Positions 11,077 through 23,698 of a DNA stretch of 64,000 bases are shown here, one piece after another. Every line of letters starts with the position of its first letter. The stretch's first letter is position 1. This DNA comes from Leptodontidium sp. MPI-SDFR-AT-0119. Its lineage: Eukaryota; Ascomycota; Leotiomycetes; Helotiales; Leptodontidiaceae. The position numbers were made by a program, and so were the translations under genes. The stretch spans positions 1,488,001-1,552,000 of the forward strand of contig JAHLEZ010000002.1 of NCBI GenBank assembly GCA_020726505.1, read 5' to 3'. The notes below the pieces were generated by a model, which was not told the origin of the DNA, made no database searches, and saw nothing but the letters and a program-made list of their open reading frames with translations.

Positions 11077-12278
11077 TTTACGTAGATGTGGTGTGTTTCC
11101 GTAGGTACGCAGGTCAACAGGAGAGGACCTTGGTTGTGTAGAGTCGATTAAGTCGATTGTCAATTAAAGGGTGCTGTTGTGATGGGCATGTGAGGAGAAT
11201 GGTAGTGGAGAGATTCTTGAGGAGGAGGGAGGGATGGTGATGAAATCCAGGGATCGCGAGGCAATGACTGGTGGTGGGCACGGACCACTTTTTACATGCG
11301 GTGTGTCTCCTGTCAATTCCAGACGCGAAAGTGATGGAAGTTGGAAGCCATTCACATATTATCTTAAAAATTGGTGTTTTAGCAGTAAAGCTCAGACAGC
11401 GGTGGCATATTTTCTATGAATAATTGCATGCTGCTAACTTCGTAAGTTGGGTGCCACTTACTGGTTCCCATCTCCTTTGGTTCCCTTTTCTAACACCGGC
11501 TTTCACATTTGCTGAGTGTCAGTATGAAGGCTTTCGTGGAGAAGAAGGAAACTTTAATCCGGATTTATTTTGAAATCTAGGAAACACATGGCAGATAAGA
11601 AAAGTCAACTATCAACCAGGGAGGGAGATACTACATAAATACATAGGTAGATGCCCGAACGTATCATGTCCATTCCTTATGAAGGGGAAGTTGAATCTAT
11701 CTAAATACCAAGCTCGGCTAGTCTCGTCTGCACAAACAATGGGTGCGGTGCTTTGTCGGTTAGCGTCAAAAATGCTTGGCGCTGGAAACATTTGTTGTCC
11801 CGGCGCGAATAAAAATATCCACCCCTCTATCTCAACCCCTCTGCTCCCTCCCTTCTGCACACCACGTCAACACCAACATCCGGGACTCCGTTGTGCTTCT
11901 ACATTTCTATTCCGACGCTCTCCTTCTCTTCTGCAGTTCCGCAGATTGTGAAATGAAAAGGCTGTGACCCAGCAACGCAACACTCTCCTCTCTTCTCCTT
12001 GACACAGCCGCCACACCGCGCCGACTGTGTGCAAAACAAAGGTACGACAACAGCATTCACCGTGCCATCCTGGGCTACCGGCAACTTTCTACTGCAAAGC
12101 CGAGTCCTTGTATTTGTCTCTGACACTGTCTAGTAATCGGCTGCGACAGACACGGTTTTCCACATCGCGCCCCAATTTCCATTCCACGCGAGGGACTCTT
12201 CTTCCAAATCGCACAACACTCTCCGACGCGCCACATACCGCAGACTCTTCCGATTAGAGCCTATCAAAACCCGAGAAC
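11077..12278. other. Divergent promoter region between SDS23 and PSE1
   Basis: The two genes start back to back, 1.2 kb apart. The half nearer PSE1 (about 11800-12270) is rich in pyrimidine runs, as is common in fungal housekeeping promoters and leaders. No ORF longer than 90 codons carries a motif. Confidence 0.55.
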
Positions 12279-15200
12279 ATGTCTGTTCTACCAGCGGACG
12301 TGCACAATGAGCTTGCGCAGTTGCTGGATGCGCTGCAGTCATCCGACAATAGTGTTCGCTCTCAGGCGGAGGAGCATCTGGCCACCAACTGGACTGCTAC
12401 AAAGCCAGAAGTCCTCCTGATGGGCCTCGTTGAACAGATCCAGGGTTCAAATGATCCAACGGTCAGAATTCTCCCTCAATTCTTCTCGAGGGCAATTTGC
12501 TGACTTTGTGCGCTCTTATAGACTCGTTCCTTCGCTTCAGTCATCTTTCGTCGCATATCCTCCAAAGCCCGCAAGCTCCCAGATGACACGACCGTGGAAA
12601 CCTTCCTTTCTTTAGCTTCAAACGATGGATACATTATTCGCCAGAAACTCCTCGAAGCCTTGGGAACGGAAACTACAAACAGTGTTCGGAACAAGATCGG
12701 AGATGCTGTTGCGGAAATAGCTAGAGAGTATTCTGATAACAGTACGTGTCTGGACGGGCTATGTTTGCAAGCATTGGAGACTGACAGGAGGTAGAACAAC
12801 AATGGCCTGAGATCCTTGGAGTTCTATTCACACTTAGCATATCAAAGGAGGTCGGACAACGTGAAATCGCCTACAGAATATTCTCCACAACTCCTGGGAT
12901 CATTGAGAAGCAGCATGAAGACACAGTACTAGCAGCCTTTACATCTGGATTTAAGGACAGCGATTCCGGGGTGTGTATTTATTGTGACCCTAGGCCCACC
13001 CAAGTTGCTAATACTGAATAGGTCTGTCTATCTGCCATGGAAGCTTTTGCGTCATTCTTCAGAAGCATCAACAAGAAGTCACAGCAAAAATATTATGCTC
13101 TCATTCCCGAGGTTCTCAGTATTCTGCCTCCGCTGAAGGAGAAGCAAGAGTCCGAAGATTTGAGCAGGGCAATTGTGTCGCTCATCGATCTCGCCGAGGT
13201 TGCGCCAAAAATGTTCCGACCTCTTTTCCACAATTTGGTCCTTTTCAGTATTTCGGTGATTCAAGATAAGGAACTTACAGACCAAGCCCGTCAAAATGCG
13301 CTCGAGTTGATGGCAACTTTTGCAGATTATGCCCCGGCAATGGTCAAGAAGGATGAGACTTATACTACTGACATGATCACACAATGTCTGAGCTTGATGA
13401 CAGATATTGGCGTGGATGATGATGATGCAGCAGAATGGAACGCTTCTGACGATGTAAGTTGTGGCAAGTTTGAAACCGAGATATATACTGACTTGATTTA
13501 GATGGACCCCGAGGAAAGTGACCTGAACCATGTTGCTGGAGAGCAATGTATGGATCGACTGGCAAACAAGCTTGGCGGCCAAACTATTCTAGCGCCTACT
13601 TTCAGCTGGCTCCCTCGAATGATGAATTCGGATGCTTGGAGAGACCGGCATGCCGCATTGATGGCCATCTCAGCTATTTCGGAAGGCTGCAGAGATTTGA
13701 TGATTGGCGAGCTCAACCAGGTATTGGAACTTGTTGTTCCTGCCCTAAGAGACCCGCACTCTCGGGTTCGTTGGGCTGGATGCAACGCTCTTGGGCAGAT
13801 GAGCACCGATTTTGCCGGCACCATGCAAGAAAAATACCACCAGATTGTCGTTCCAGCTATCGTCCCGGTTCTCGACTCCCCAGAACCTCGTGTTCAAGCA
13901 CACGCAGCTGCTGCATTGGTCAATTTCTGCGAAGAGGCCGAGAAGAACATTCTGGAGCCATATCTCGACGACCTCCTTACCCACCTCTTCCAACTGCTCC
14001 AGAGTCCCAAGCGATACGTTCAAGAACAAGCTCTGTCCACCATCGCAACTATTGCTGATTCAGCTGAAGCTGCATTTTCGAAGTACTATGATACTCTGAT
14101 GCCATTGCTTTTCAACGTTTTGCAGCAAGAGAATACAAAAGAGCTCCGTTTGCTCAGAGCAAAGGCTATGGAATGCGCCACACTTATTGCTCTCGCCGTC
14201 GGAAAGGAGAGACTTGGAAACGATGCCATGAACTTGGTGCAAACCTTGGCCACCATTCAACAAGGGATTGTAGATGCCGATGATCCTCAAGCACAGTATC
14301 TTATGCACTGCTGGGGTCGCATGTGTAGAGTTCTTGGTGCCGACTTCTTACCATTCCTACCTAGCGTCATGCCACCGCTCATGGAGTTGGCTAGTGCTAA
14401 GGCAGATATTCAGCTCCTGGATGACGAAGAGCAAGTGGAGCAGGTCCAGCAAGAGGAGGGCTGGGAGCTTGTGCCCCTCAAAGGCAAGGTCATCGGCATC
14501 AAGACAAGTACTCTCGATGATAAGCATATGGCCATCGAACTCCTTGTCGTTTACGCCCAAGTTCTCGAAGGTTCATTCTCTCCTTACGTCCCTGAAGTTA
14601 TGGAGAAGATTGCATTGCCAGGACTTGCTTTCTTCTTCCACGATCCAGTTCGCGTCGTTTCGGCCAAGTGTGTTCCACAATTGCTGAACTCGTACAAGAA
14701 GCACTTCGGAAACCCATCAAACCAGCTCAGCGGACTCTGGAACGGCACAATTATCAAACTCCTCGAGGTCCTCAGCGCTGAACCAGCTGTGGATACTCTT
14801 GCCGAGATGTACCAATGCTTCTATGAGTCCGTTGAGGTGATGGGTAAGGACTGTCTTACTGCACAGCACATGGAAACATTCATCGATTCGGCTTTCTCAG
14901 CACTGGAAGACTACAAGGATCGTGTAGCCGCCAGAGCAGAAGAGCGATTGGAAGGCCAACAAGAGGAAGGCGAGGAGGAATCTGAGGATATGATGTATGC
15001 CATTGAAGATGATCAGACTCTCCTGTCCGACATGAACAAGGCATACCATTGCATCTTCAAGAATCATGGTGTTGCATTCCTCAAGGCCTGGGAGCGTCTC
15101 CATGCTACCTATGAGCAATTCCTGAAGAGCCAAGATCCAACGCAACGACAATGGGGTCTCTGTATCATGGATGATGTTCTCGAGTTTTGTGGCGATCAGA

Positions 15201-15829
15201 GCTGGAACTATAAGGACTACATCATTGAGCCTTTGGTTGCTGGATGCAGAGATCCAGCTCCGGCTAACCGTCAAGCCGCTGCTTATGGTATTGGTGTCGC
15301 TGCTCACAAGGGAGGCCCACAATGGTCAGAGTTCTTGGCTCCTGCTGTTGACCTTCTCTTCCAAGTCACACAATTCCCCAACGCTCGAGGAGATGACGAC
15401 GTCTACGCAACAGAGAATGCTTGCGCAGCTATCGCCAAGGTTCTTCATTTCAACCCTTCAAGTCTACCCAACCAACAGCAAGTCGTTGTCCAGTGGATTG
15501 ATACACTACCCGTTGTCAATGATGAAGAGGCTGCGCCATATGCGTATCTTTACCTCGCCCAGCTCATTGAACAGTAAGACTCACTCATCGTCCATTTAAA
15601 CTTTATCACTAATCATCATAGACAAAACCCCGCCGTCATTACCCAAGCCGGAAAGGTCTTTGGTTTCATCGTGCAAGCTTTAGAGGCGGAGACACTCCAA
15701 GGACAGAACGCTACCCAAATAGTTGCGGCGGCAAAGATGTTGCTCCAGACAGCTAATTTAGACCCAGCCCAAGTGCTGCAACAGTTCTCCCCCGAGACGC
15801 AGCAAACTGTCCGGGCATATTTTGGTTGA
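12279..15829 (+). CDS. PSE1: Importin beta-3 / karyopherin Kap121 (Pse1)
   Basis: Six exons: 12279-12461, 12522-12741, 12795-12970, 13022-13453, 13502-15573 and 15622-15829. All joins keep phase and the product is 1096 residues, close to yeast Pse1 (1089). It is built throughout of HEAT-type helical repeats, for example LRDPHSRVRWAGCNALGQMS, LDSPEPRVQAHAAAALVNFC and FFHDPVRVVSAKCVPQLL. There is an acidic loop near DDEEQVEQVQQEEGWE and another at EGQQEEGEEESEDMM. In yeast the protein carries ribosomal proteins and transcription factors through the nuclear pore, with cargo release by Ran-GTP. Start ATG 12279 gives MSVLPADVHNELAQLLDAL, the expected first helix. Identification is firm. Confidence 0.95.
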
Positions 15830-17331
15830 GCGGTTTTTACAAGAAGGCTGGGCTGGACGGAGTTGTTGGAGGCCTTGATGGATAGGATTGACGGACAGGA
15901 AAGGGGCAAGACTGATGATAGAACGATTTGATACCACCTTCGCGCAGCTTACCATTCATTCCTTTTTTTTTTTTTTTGGAGGGATGTCCAGGGGCGGGTC
16001 ATCATTTAGCATAGCGAGAGTAAGAGGCTGTGGTCCCATATGGAGAGTAGCGACGGATGCACTGGGATGGAGATAGGGTTGCTTGTGGGTGGCGAATATT
16101 TTGCAGGCTGGCAAGGCCAATCTGAGAGCGACTTTCCATCGCCAAATTTCCAATTAATCACGTAGACCTACTCGTTCTCCCCTATTGTCTAAAAGTAGGT
16201 GGATGTCAGGTCCTTGAAGTGACATATGACAAGTACATGTTCTTTTCGAACCGTGGATCTCCCGTGTCAAGTCATGTCTGTGAGGTAAACTTTTATGCGG
16301 CGCACGAGTCGGAACATGGTCAATCATCATCGTGAAGATGGCAATCTTCGAATTGCGATGTTTGTCATCGGAGGCGGAACGTTTTCCTTCCCTGCCAGAG
16401 GGCCAGTGAAGCTCGAAAAGTGGAGAGGCTGGGCTCGCAAGACGAGCAGTGCGGGATCAGCAGCAGGAAGCAGCACTGACGGGAACAGAGGAAGAGCCTC
16501 GCTCACTGCGAAATCAGTCCACCGACTCCTCCTCCACCCTGCTCTCCTCAACTCTTCCACCACTCGACCTCACTCGACTTTCTTCCACCTGCACTCCTCC
16601 TCACAACACTCAATCACCCTTCGGTACTTCGACCATAGACGCATCACCGCCCAGCGACGCTGACTTCCCAGCATCCGCATCAGACTAACTGTACCCACTG
16701 GACCGACTGTACCGTGCGTATCCTCCGCCGTACCCAGCCAGCGTTTGTCTGGTCTTAACGTAACCCCGACCCAGAGCTGCTGCTGTACGACCATCGGCAG
16801 CTAGGGATCTCTACGATTGTCCTATCATAGCCCTCACCAAACAAGTCTGCGTTGACACAAGACAAACCCGTCCCTTCCGCTGTCGCACGCTCCTCCCAAC
16901 ATACAAATCAGATATCGTCAGGATTTGTCTACTGTGTCGTGTCGAGCACATCGTGGGCAAATCTGCAGAGCTCCTCCAACTGGTTATCCCGGCTTTGCCT
17001 CCCGTTCAACGTCTTCTGGACAGCACCTCTGTCGAACAGCCTTCCGCCACTGGGACATCTCTGCAGCCTCATTGTGGGGTTCCAACACAGCAAATCGGAC
17101 GACAGTAGATCCAGTACCCTCCCAAACGTGGGGTTTTATCTGCAAGTCAGGTTCCCTGCCCTAGAGGACGGGTCTTAGAGTCAAGAAAGAGCTGCTACAA
17201 TATCCCTCGGCGCCACCATTCATGATATCCGAAACCTTCACAACGTTGCCCTGCAAACCTGCTCATGAATTCGCTCTACGGATTCAATACACCAACGGTT
17301 GAGGCAGACAGTCCAGACAAATGTTGGGATC
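15830..17331. other. Intergenic region and long leader of the WC-1-like gene
   Basis: This 1.5-kb stretch holds the 3' end of PSE1, including a poly-T run near 15961-15976, and the upstream region of the photoreceptor gene. Open frames around 16295-16690 are Ser/Thr/His-rich and overlap on both strands without motifs. I see no gene here. Several ATG triplets close to 17332 form short upstream ORFs. Confidence 0.5.
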
Positions 17332-17335
17332 ATGA
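17321..17335 (+). promoter_or_regulatory. Minimal upstream ORF overlapping the WC-1 start codon
   Basis: ATG at 17321 opens a four-codon frame that stops at TGA 17333-17335. That stop overlaps the presumed main ATG (17332-17334) in an ATGA arrangement. A second ATG at 17265 opens a 64-codon frame that runs out of frame past the main start to 17459. Such arrangements can lower or condition translation, if they lie in the mature mRNA; splicing of the leader could remove them. Confidence 0.4.
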
Positions 17336-20300
17336 ACAACTTCTTTGGCACCCAGTACTCCCAGGAGGACCTGCAGGAAAGGCTTGCACAGCGGAGACGA
17401 AATGGGCCCTCACGAACATCAAGCATAACCATGGTGCCGCCAGCAGGCTCGCCAGATAATGAAGAGGCGGTCGGCATGGCGACGATGATGCCCGTTCGGG
17501 GAGATACGTTGGACGACATCATAATGCAGAATAATAACGAAATACAACGGCGACAGAGCATACCGCAGACATACCAGTCTGCGAACATGAACCGCAGGGC
17601 GTCGATGATGGAATTTGGGGCGGCCAATGGCTCCTTGAACGATTTTCAATTCGTGCCTCAAACCACCGGGTCAGGAGACTCGCAATCCCATCTGCGAAGA
17701 CAATCTGGTGACGAAATGACGATGGGTGGTGGGTTTGTTGACATGTCCTCAATGAACATGCAGGGACCGCAAATGGGTTTCTCGTCTTCCATGCAGATAC
17801 AAGATCCATTAAGCATCAACACTAATGCTCAATACTCCGGGATGTCCACGGATATGATGCAGAATATGATGGGATACTCGCCTATGGGAATGGAGAGACT
17901 CTCGGAGGAAGACTCAAATGCCATGAACATGTTTTCCCCAGCGAGCTATCAACAGAACTATGGAAATGGCAACATGGATGGGATGCAAGGCAATTTCATG
18001 GTGGCCCAGAGTATGTCAAATGGACTACCAGCTCAAACACCTAGCATGAGTGGTGCTGAAGAAGCCAATGATATGGCTCCACCCATATCCAACCTGACGG
18101 CAACGGACAATGCCACCGTCAACTCCCCAAGAGGCATGAACATGGCTCAGAACATACCTTCATATAACTCGTCCGCGTCAACCATCACGCCGGATCTCTC
18201 CAATCAAAATCCTCCGTACAGTCTTCCACAACCTCCAACTCCGGTGTCGGGTCCAGATGCAGCACCGGAAATTGAGATCGGTCCAAAGCCGGAACCAAAG
18301 TCATCGGGCTATCATGGCATCTACTCCTCTAGTGGTTTCGACATGCTAGGAGCCTTAATGAAGGTTGCGACGAGAAAGAATCCCGAGATCGACATTGGCA
18401 AGGTTGACATGTCGTGCGCGTTCGTTGTGTGCGACATCACACTTTATGACTGCCCGATCATTTATGTCTCGGATATTTTCGAGCGGTTGACTGGATATAC
18501 CAAGCATGAAGTGAAGGGCCAAAACTGTCGATTCCTCCAATCGCCAGAGGGAAAGGTGGAGGCTGGGTCACGCAGAGAGTTTGTGGACAATGACTCCGTT
18601 TACTATTTGAGGAACAGGATAGGCGATAACAAGGAAGCCCAGCGGAGTCTGATCAACTATCGAAAAGGGGGTCAGCCATTCATGAACTTGTTAACAATGA
18701 TACCTATCACTGGAGAGGATGACAAGGAGATCAGGTACTTTGTGGGCTTCCAAGTTGATCTCGTTGAGAAGCCCACCGCTGTCGCGACCAAGAATTCTAG
18801 CGGCTTGTACACGGTCGACTATTCCCAAGGACAGCTGCCAAGATATGTTTGGAACCCTCCTGAGGCCAGTCGGCCTATGGACGGTGGTCAGACGATCAGC
18901 CGAGATGATGTTTCTACGGTGTTGAGCTCCATCAACAGCAGCTCGGAATCGGAGTTGACCAAGCGCATGTGGGATAAGGTTTTGTTAGAGAACACGGATG
19001 ATGTCGTTCATGTTCTTTCGCTCAAGGGCCTATTTCTCTATTTGTCGCCATCTTGTCGCCACGTACTAGAATACGACGCATCAGAGCTTGTAGGGACTGC
19101 TCTCTCATCCGTCTGTCACCCAAGTGACATCGTACCGGTCACGCGAGAATTGAAGGATACCTCAACAGGAGCAGCAGTCAATGTTGTTTTCCGCATCCGA
19201 CGAAAGAAGAGCGGGTACACCTGGTTCGAGAGTCATGGATCTCTATGTGTCGAGCAAGGCAAGGGTCGAAAGTGCATCATCCTGGTGGGCAGAGAACGAC
19301 CAGTTTATGCTCTCCATCGCCACGACATCGAAGTCGCTGGAGGCATTGGCGAGAGTGAAATGTGGACTAAGTTGTCTACCTCCGGCATGTTTCTGTTCGT
19401 GTCATCAAATGTGCGCACACTCCTAGATCGGTCATCAGAAGACCTTGTTGGCACTAGCATTCAGGCCCTGATGCGCGCCGAGTCAAGAGTAGAATTTGGT
19501 CGCTCTTTGGAAAATGCAAGAACGGGAAAGCGTGTGACCCACAAGCACGAGATATTAAACAAGAGAGGTTTGGTCTTACAGGCGCAGACTACTTTATATC
19601 CTGGCGATGCTTCGGAAGGCCAAAAGCCAACGTTTCTCGTTGCCCAGACTCGCCTACTGAAGTCATCAACACGTCAAGTCGCCCCTGCCCATGGCTCCCA
19701 TGGGTCGAAGTCAGTAAGTCCAATTCAAAGGATGGATATTCCCTTCGATGAACCGACGGCTCATAGCCATCCCTCGGCGGCATTGACATCAAATCTCAGC
19801 CAGGAGTTGATTCCTTCCCCCAGAACAGACGCATCTTTGTCAACATTAGCCAATACGGGAGTCATCTCTCAAGCAGGTGGATCGGGACTGCCAATTGGAT
19901 CCCAAGATCTCGCGTTGGCATCGGAAGACAACATCTTCGACGAGTTGAAGACGACTCGTTGTACAAGTTGGCAATTCGAGCTGCGTCAAATGGAGAAGAG
20001 CAATAGGTTACTTGCCGAAGAGCTGGCAGCTCTGTTATCCAGCAGGAAGAAGCGCAAGAGGCGGCAAGGCGCAGGGCACCCTCACCGTGACTGTGCTAAC
20101 TGCCACACGAAAGTCACCCCGGAATGGCGGCGAGGGCCGAGCGGACAGAGAGATCTCTGCAACAGTTGTGGGCTGCGATGGGCTAAACAGGTGAGTCGTA
20201 GTAATTCTGAGCACAGTGGCACCGCCCGAAAAACCCGGCGGGGTTTGTCACAGTCCGACTCCTCCACGGAGCGAAGTTAGTGTGTTTGACAATACACACG

Positions 20301-20950
20301 CACTCCACGGTTGTACTCTGCGTTGCTTTCGATATCGAAGACTCTTCGACCCAAAATCAAAGCGTACCAAGCTCGAGAGGTGACAATACGATGCAAGATG
20401 CCGTATCCCTTCGATTGCAAATTGAACAAACCCACTACTACCACACCCGCATCTCTGTGTCTCACGCCTCGTTCTTGTTCTGTTCTCCACCAATCACCGC
20501 CGCCTGCTGTCTCATGCTCTGATCCGTTCTGTCCTTGTTTAAAATGTTAGCACGCCACGTTTTGTATTCCTATCACTTTCATCCTGTTACATCTTCCATC
20601 TTAGTCCCGCACCATACTAACACATCACCTCTCTACAGACCGGCCGTGTCTCCCCCCGCAACTCCACCCGTGGCGGCGACGGCTCCAAACAATCGCAGAA
20701 CTCCTCGTCACCAGTCCACTCCTCGCCCCTCCAACAAGAAGTCTCCCAGAACCATGTCAGCAACCCGAATCTCAACCTCGACAAGACGGTTCGCGGCGAC
20801 ATGAAGGGCGACGGAGCTGCCGTCCCGGAGAGTCTGGGTGGTAGGAGTACGTTTGAGAGTATGCCGATTCATCAGCCTAGTCAGGGGTATCGCGAGGGTG
20901 GGAAGAGGAAGATTACGAATATTGATGAGACGGATGAGGGTGTGACGTGA
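17332..20950 (+). CDS. wc-1: White collar-1 type blue-light receptor and GATA transcription factor
   Basis: Exon 1 is 17332-20190 and exon 2 is 20639-20950, giving 1056 residues. An N-terminal Met/Asn/Gln/Ser-rich region of about 330 residues precedes the LOV (PAS) domain, with the flavin-binding GQNCRFLQ motif; its adduct-forming cysteine is residue 399. Two more PAS domains follow, near 550-660 (DDVVHVLSLKGLFLYLSPS) and 675-785 (FLFVSSNVRTLLDRSSEDLVG). A basic KKRKRRQ stretch leads into the GATA zinc finger, near residues 920-952 (CANCHTKVTPEWRRG ... CNSCGLRWAKQ). In Neurospora WC-1 pairs with WC-2 to form the light-activated complex that drives photoresponse and clock genes. ATG 17332 (MNNFFGTQYSQEDL) is the first in-frame ATG. 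The only intron, 448 bp, follows the finger directly. Confidence 0.95.
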
Positions 20951-21790
20951 GATGGGATGGGATGGGATGAGATAACATATGATGAGGGGATGAGGTGGAG
21001 TAATTTGAAGTGAAATGCGGAAAACGGTGGTGGAAATACCTTGCTTTGCTTTCTCGGGCGCTTCGAGGCTCGAATTGAATCATCTCAACGGGATCTGGTG
21101 ATAGCAATGGGATTGAGCGAAATGGCGGTCGTATGTATGGTTGGACATCCACCATATCTCTATTTATTTGAAGGATGATGGCTTGGCTTGTTGGAATTTT
21201 TCTATTCTTCTGCTCTGGAGCCCTTTCTCTTTCTCTCTTTTCTACGAATAAGCGGGCGCGGCGCTTTTGCGCTGCTTGGCACAATATTAGCGCTTGGTTG
21301 GGTTTGCTTTGGTTGAGGTTGGTTTGGGTGACTTGGGTTGGGGATAGGGATAGCTGGTTGTTTTGACCGCTTAACAATACATTCTTAATTGGCATTGAGA
21401 CTGGGTCCTTGGTGCCGTTTGCTATTGATGTTGTAGCATTATCATTATTATTATTATCTTAAGTTGAGATGAGAGGGATAGGAGAAATATGAGAGATAAC
21501 ATTATCTATCATATATATCTCAAATTATCTCGTCTTCTTGATCACACAGATAGATTTGGCTCTCTATCTACCCTTAGTCTTCTTTTCACCACGATTTCTT
21601 TCTCTTGTCTTCTCTTCTCTCTTCTCTTACATCGCCTGGTTCGAAGGTACTCGGTAGGTATTTATCTGATTATCCCCCGAGACTGCTACCGCAAGTACGT
21701 CTAAAGAAGTACGTGAATTACCTCTTTATTAAGATATCCAAATAGACAGAAGGAGCGAAATAGAAAACTAGTGGGAAAGGAAATAAAATT

Positions 21791-21881
21791 AGTTGCACGT
21801 GCGTGTTGGCATATCACGTGGAATGGGAGAAACCTTGTCTGCTTTGGTTTGTTGCACGTCGCAGTTTTGTTCGAGATTTCG
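21791..21881 (-). repeat. Dispersed repeat copy with TGCGACGTGCAAC core and two CACGTG sites
   Basis: On the minus strand this reads CTCGAACAAAACTGCGACGT then GCAACAAA. About 30 bases further come CCACGTGAT and then GCACGTGCAACT. Order and spacing match the copies at 57.55 and 60.54 kb, which lie in the opposite orientation. Confidence 0.6.
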
Positions 21882-22217
21882 TTTGGACCTGATGTACGTT
21901 TGGATACTTGTTTGGAAGGAGAAAATCATTAGTTGGGGAGGTGGGGAATCTTACCAACTCGAGATAGGCCCTCATCTTCGTGACATATGTATATTATTAA
22001 GATTTAAATTACGACTTCACTAGCGTCATCCTCTCTGCCTCTTCCCCCCCCCCCTTCCCTTTTCCTTTTCCTCTCTTCTTTTTCGTCTTGAATTCCTTCA
22101 CTTGGCCTCTTTTCTCAGCCTTGAATTTAGGGAAGTTGCGGAAATAAAAGGCAAGAAAGAGATCGACGACTCGTTATACCTTACATCATGAATGGTGCCA
22201 TGTAGGAGAACAGGATG

Positions 22218-22250
22218 TTTCGTTGCAAGTCGCAGTTCGGTTCGAGATCG
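22218..22250 (-). repeat. Partial, diverged copy of the dispersed repeat
   Basis: The minus strand reads CGATCTCGAACCGAACTGCG then ACTTGCAACGAAA, which matches the left part of the element. No CACGTG pair follows, so this copy is truncated or eroded. Confidence 0.5.
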
Positions 22251-22306
22251 GTACCGAGTTAACACTTCTCTGCTTTGATATATCAAATATCATGGATCGT
22301 TTATGT

Positions 22307-22343
22307 GTCCCGACTCGGTGCCGAATTGATGGTGAGTCGGGAC
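22307..22343. repeat. Perfect 10-bp inverted repeat (possible hairpin)
   Basis: GTCCCGACTC at 22307-22316 is the exact reverse complement of GAGTCGGGAC at 22334-22343, with a 17-base loop. It lies 3' of the aldo-keto reductase gene and close to the partial dispersed repeat. It could be a terminator-like structure, a relic of a mobile element or chance. Confidence 0.45.
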
Positions 22344-22646
22344 CGACTCGCTTACATGTTGTTATTCTCGTTTCTTTGCTCGGATTATTAGAGATTTCGT
22401 TTCATTTCTATTCTCCTTGAAGAAAGACTCTCGATAAAAACCCCTCTTCAAACTTGTGCTCTGCTAGTCTGTTGTATTTCATGATTTTTCAGACAGGAGT
22501 GTGAGGGTACTTTTCTCTTTGTAGGGTGATTTGCTGCTGCTGCGAAATCAGGAGTGTTACGAGCACAACTCCAGACATAATATTTTAGATACGCCCAAGC
22601 CAATAGTCTTAATTGCCAGTCCCTCTATGCCATTTCCCCTAATACT

Positions 22647-23698
22647 CTACACCGTAAACTTTGTTTTGTTCTCCTCCCCAGCATCCAAAGCCGCCTTCCT
22701 CACAAACTCCTCGCCAGCCTCATCAAAAATATCAAATCCCCACCTCGCCGGGAAATTGAACCTCTTATGCCTCTCCAATGCATACAATTCCTGCATCTCT
22801 TCTTCCGGGATGACGAAATCTTGGAAATTGCTCTCGATTCTTGACGGCGTAACACTCTTCGGTAGAACAACATGACCTCTCTGAACACCCCAACTCACAA
22901 GCAACTGTCCTGGATCCTTTTCCAGCTTCTTCGCTATTTCGTGGACCTTCCCATCATCTACCGTACGCGGTTCTCCTGTCTGGTTGTTTCCCAGAGGCGA
23001 GTATGCCGTGAGGACAATTCCGTGCTGTTTGCAGAAAGAGAAGAGAGATGGCTGTTGTAGGTAGGGGTGGATCTCTATCTGATTTACTGCTGGGATGACG
23101 GTAGCAGTCGCCAGGAGCGATTCCAAACGGCGGATGTTGAAGTTGGAAACGCCGATGGCGCGAGTCTTTCCGGTTTTGAGGAGGGTTTCCATCGCTTTCC
23201 ATGTCACTGACGCGTCGACGTCGTCGAGTTCGAAGACGCCATTGCTGTCTAGTGGGAAGAACTTGTTTCCGGGTTTGAAAGCACTGTGAAGATCATATGA
23301 TATGAATATGTGAAATTTCTCCAATGATAGGATTGTAGAAATTGGAAGTTAGGTCTTACGTACCATGGCCAATGCATCAAGTACAAATCCACATACTCAA
23401 CACCCAGGTCAGCGAGCGTCTTATCCAAAGCGCCCTCCACATCTTCAGGTCTATGCTTGGTATTCCACAGTTTGCCAGTGATGAAGATCTCTTCTCTCCT
23501 GACTCCGCTGTTCTTGATCCCGTTGCCGACTTCTTGCTCGTTGCGGTATATCGCTGCGCAGTCGATGTGTCGATATCCTGTTCGGAGAGCTACCTCAACT
23601 GCCCGTTCGACTTCGCGTGGTGCAGCTTGCCATGTTCCGAAACCAACCGCTGGGATCTTGGCGGATGTGTTGAGTGTGAATGTTCGATTGAGTGCCAT
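22647..23698 (-). CDS. Aldo-keto reductase
   Basis: Two exons, 23698-23364 and 23283-22647. The 80-bp intron keeps phase and the product is 323 residues, the usual AKR length. PAVGFGTWQ opens the barrel. [18 protein letters not shown] holds the catalytic Asp and Tyr, [11 protein letters not shown] the Lys, and LYLMHWPCAFKPG, formed across the splice join, the His. [16 protein letters not shown] and [18 protein letters not shown] are the C-terminal NADPH-binding signatures. It should reduce aldehydes or ketones with NADPH in the cytosol. It is divergent from the Zn2Cys6 gene (523-bp gap). As the A-T-R enzyme two genes along may release an aldehyde, this reductase is a plausible partner; that link is inference. 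Confidence 0.93.

Larger units (their letters stand above)
20951..22646. other. Intergenic region between convergent genes, holding dispersed repeats
   Basis: The 1.7-kb gap between the WC-1-like gene and the aldo-keto reductase has pyrimidine-rich tracts, a (GGGAT)n run near 20951-20970, a C-run near 22046-22055, two copies of the dispersed TGCGACGTGCAAC-type repeat and one strong hairpin. No ORF has a recognisable motif. Confidence 0.55.

Noticed and set aside
16295..16690. Ser/His-rich frames before the WC-1-like gene
   Set aside because: They overlap on both strands, lack motifs and lie in a leader-like region.
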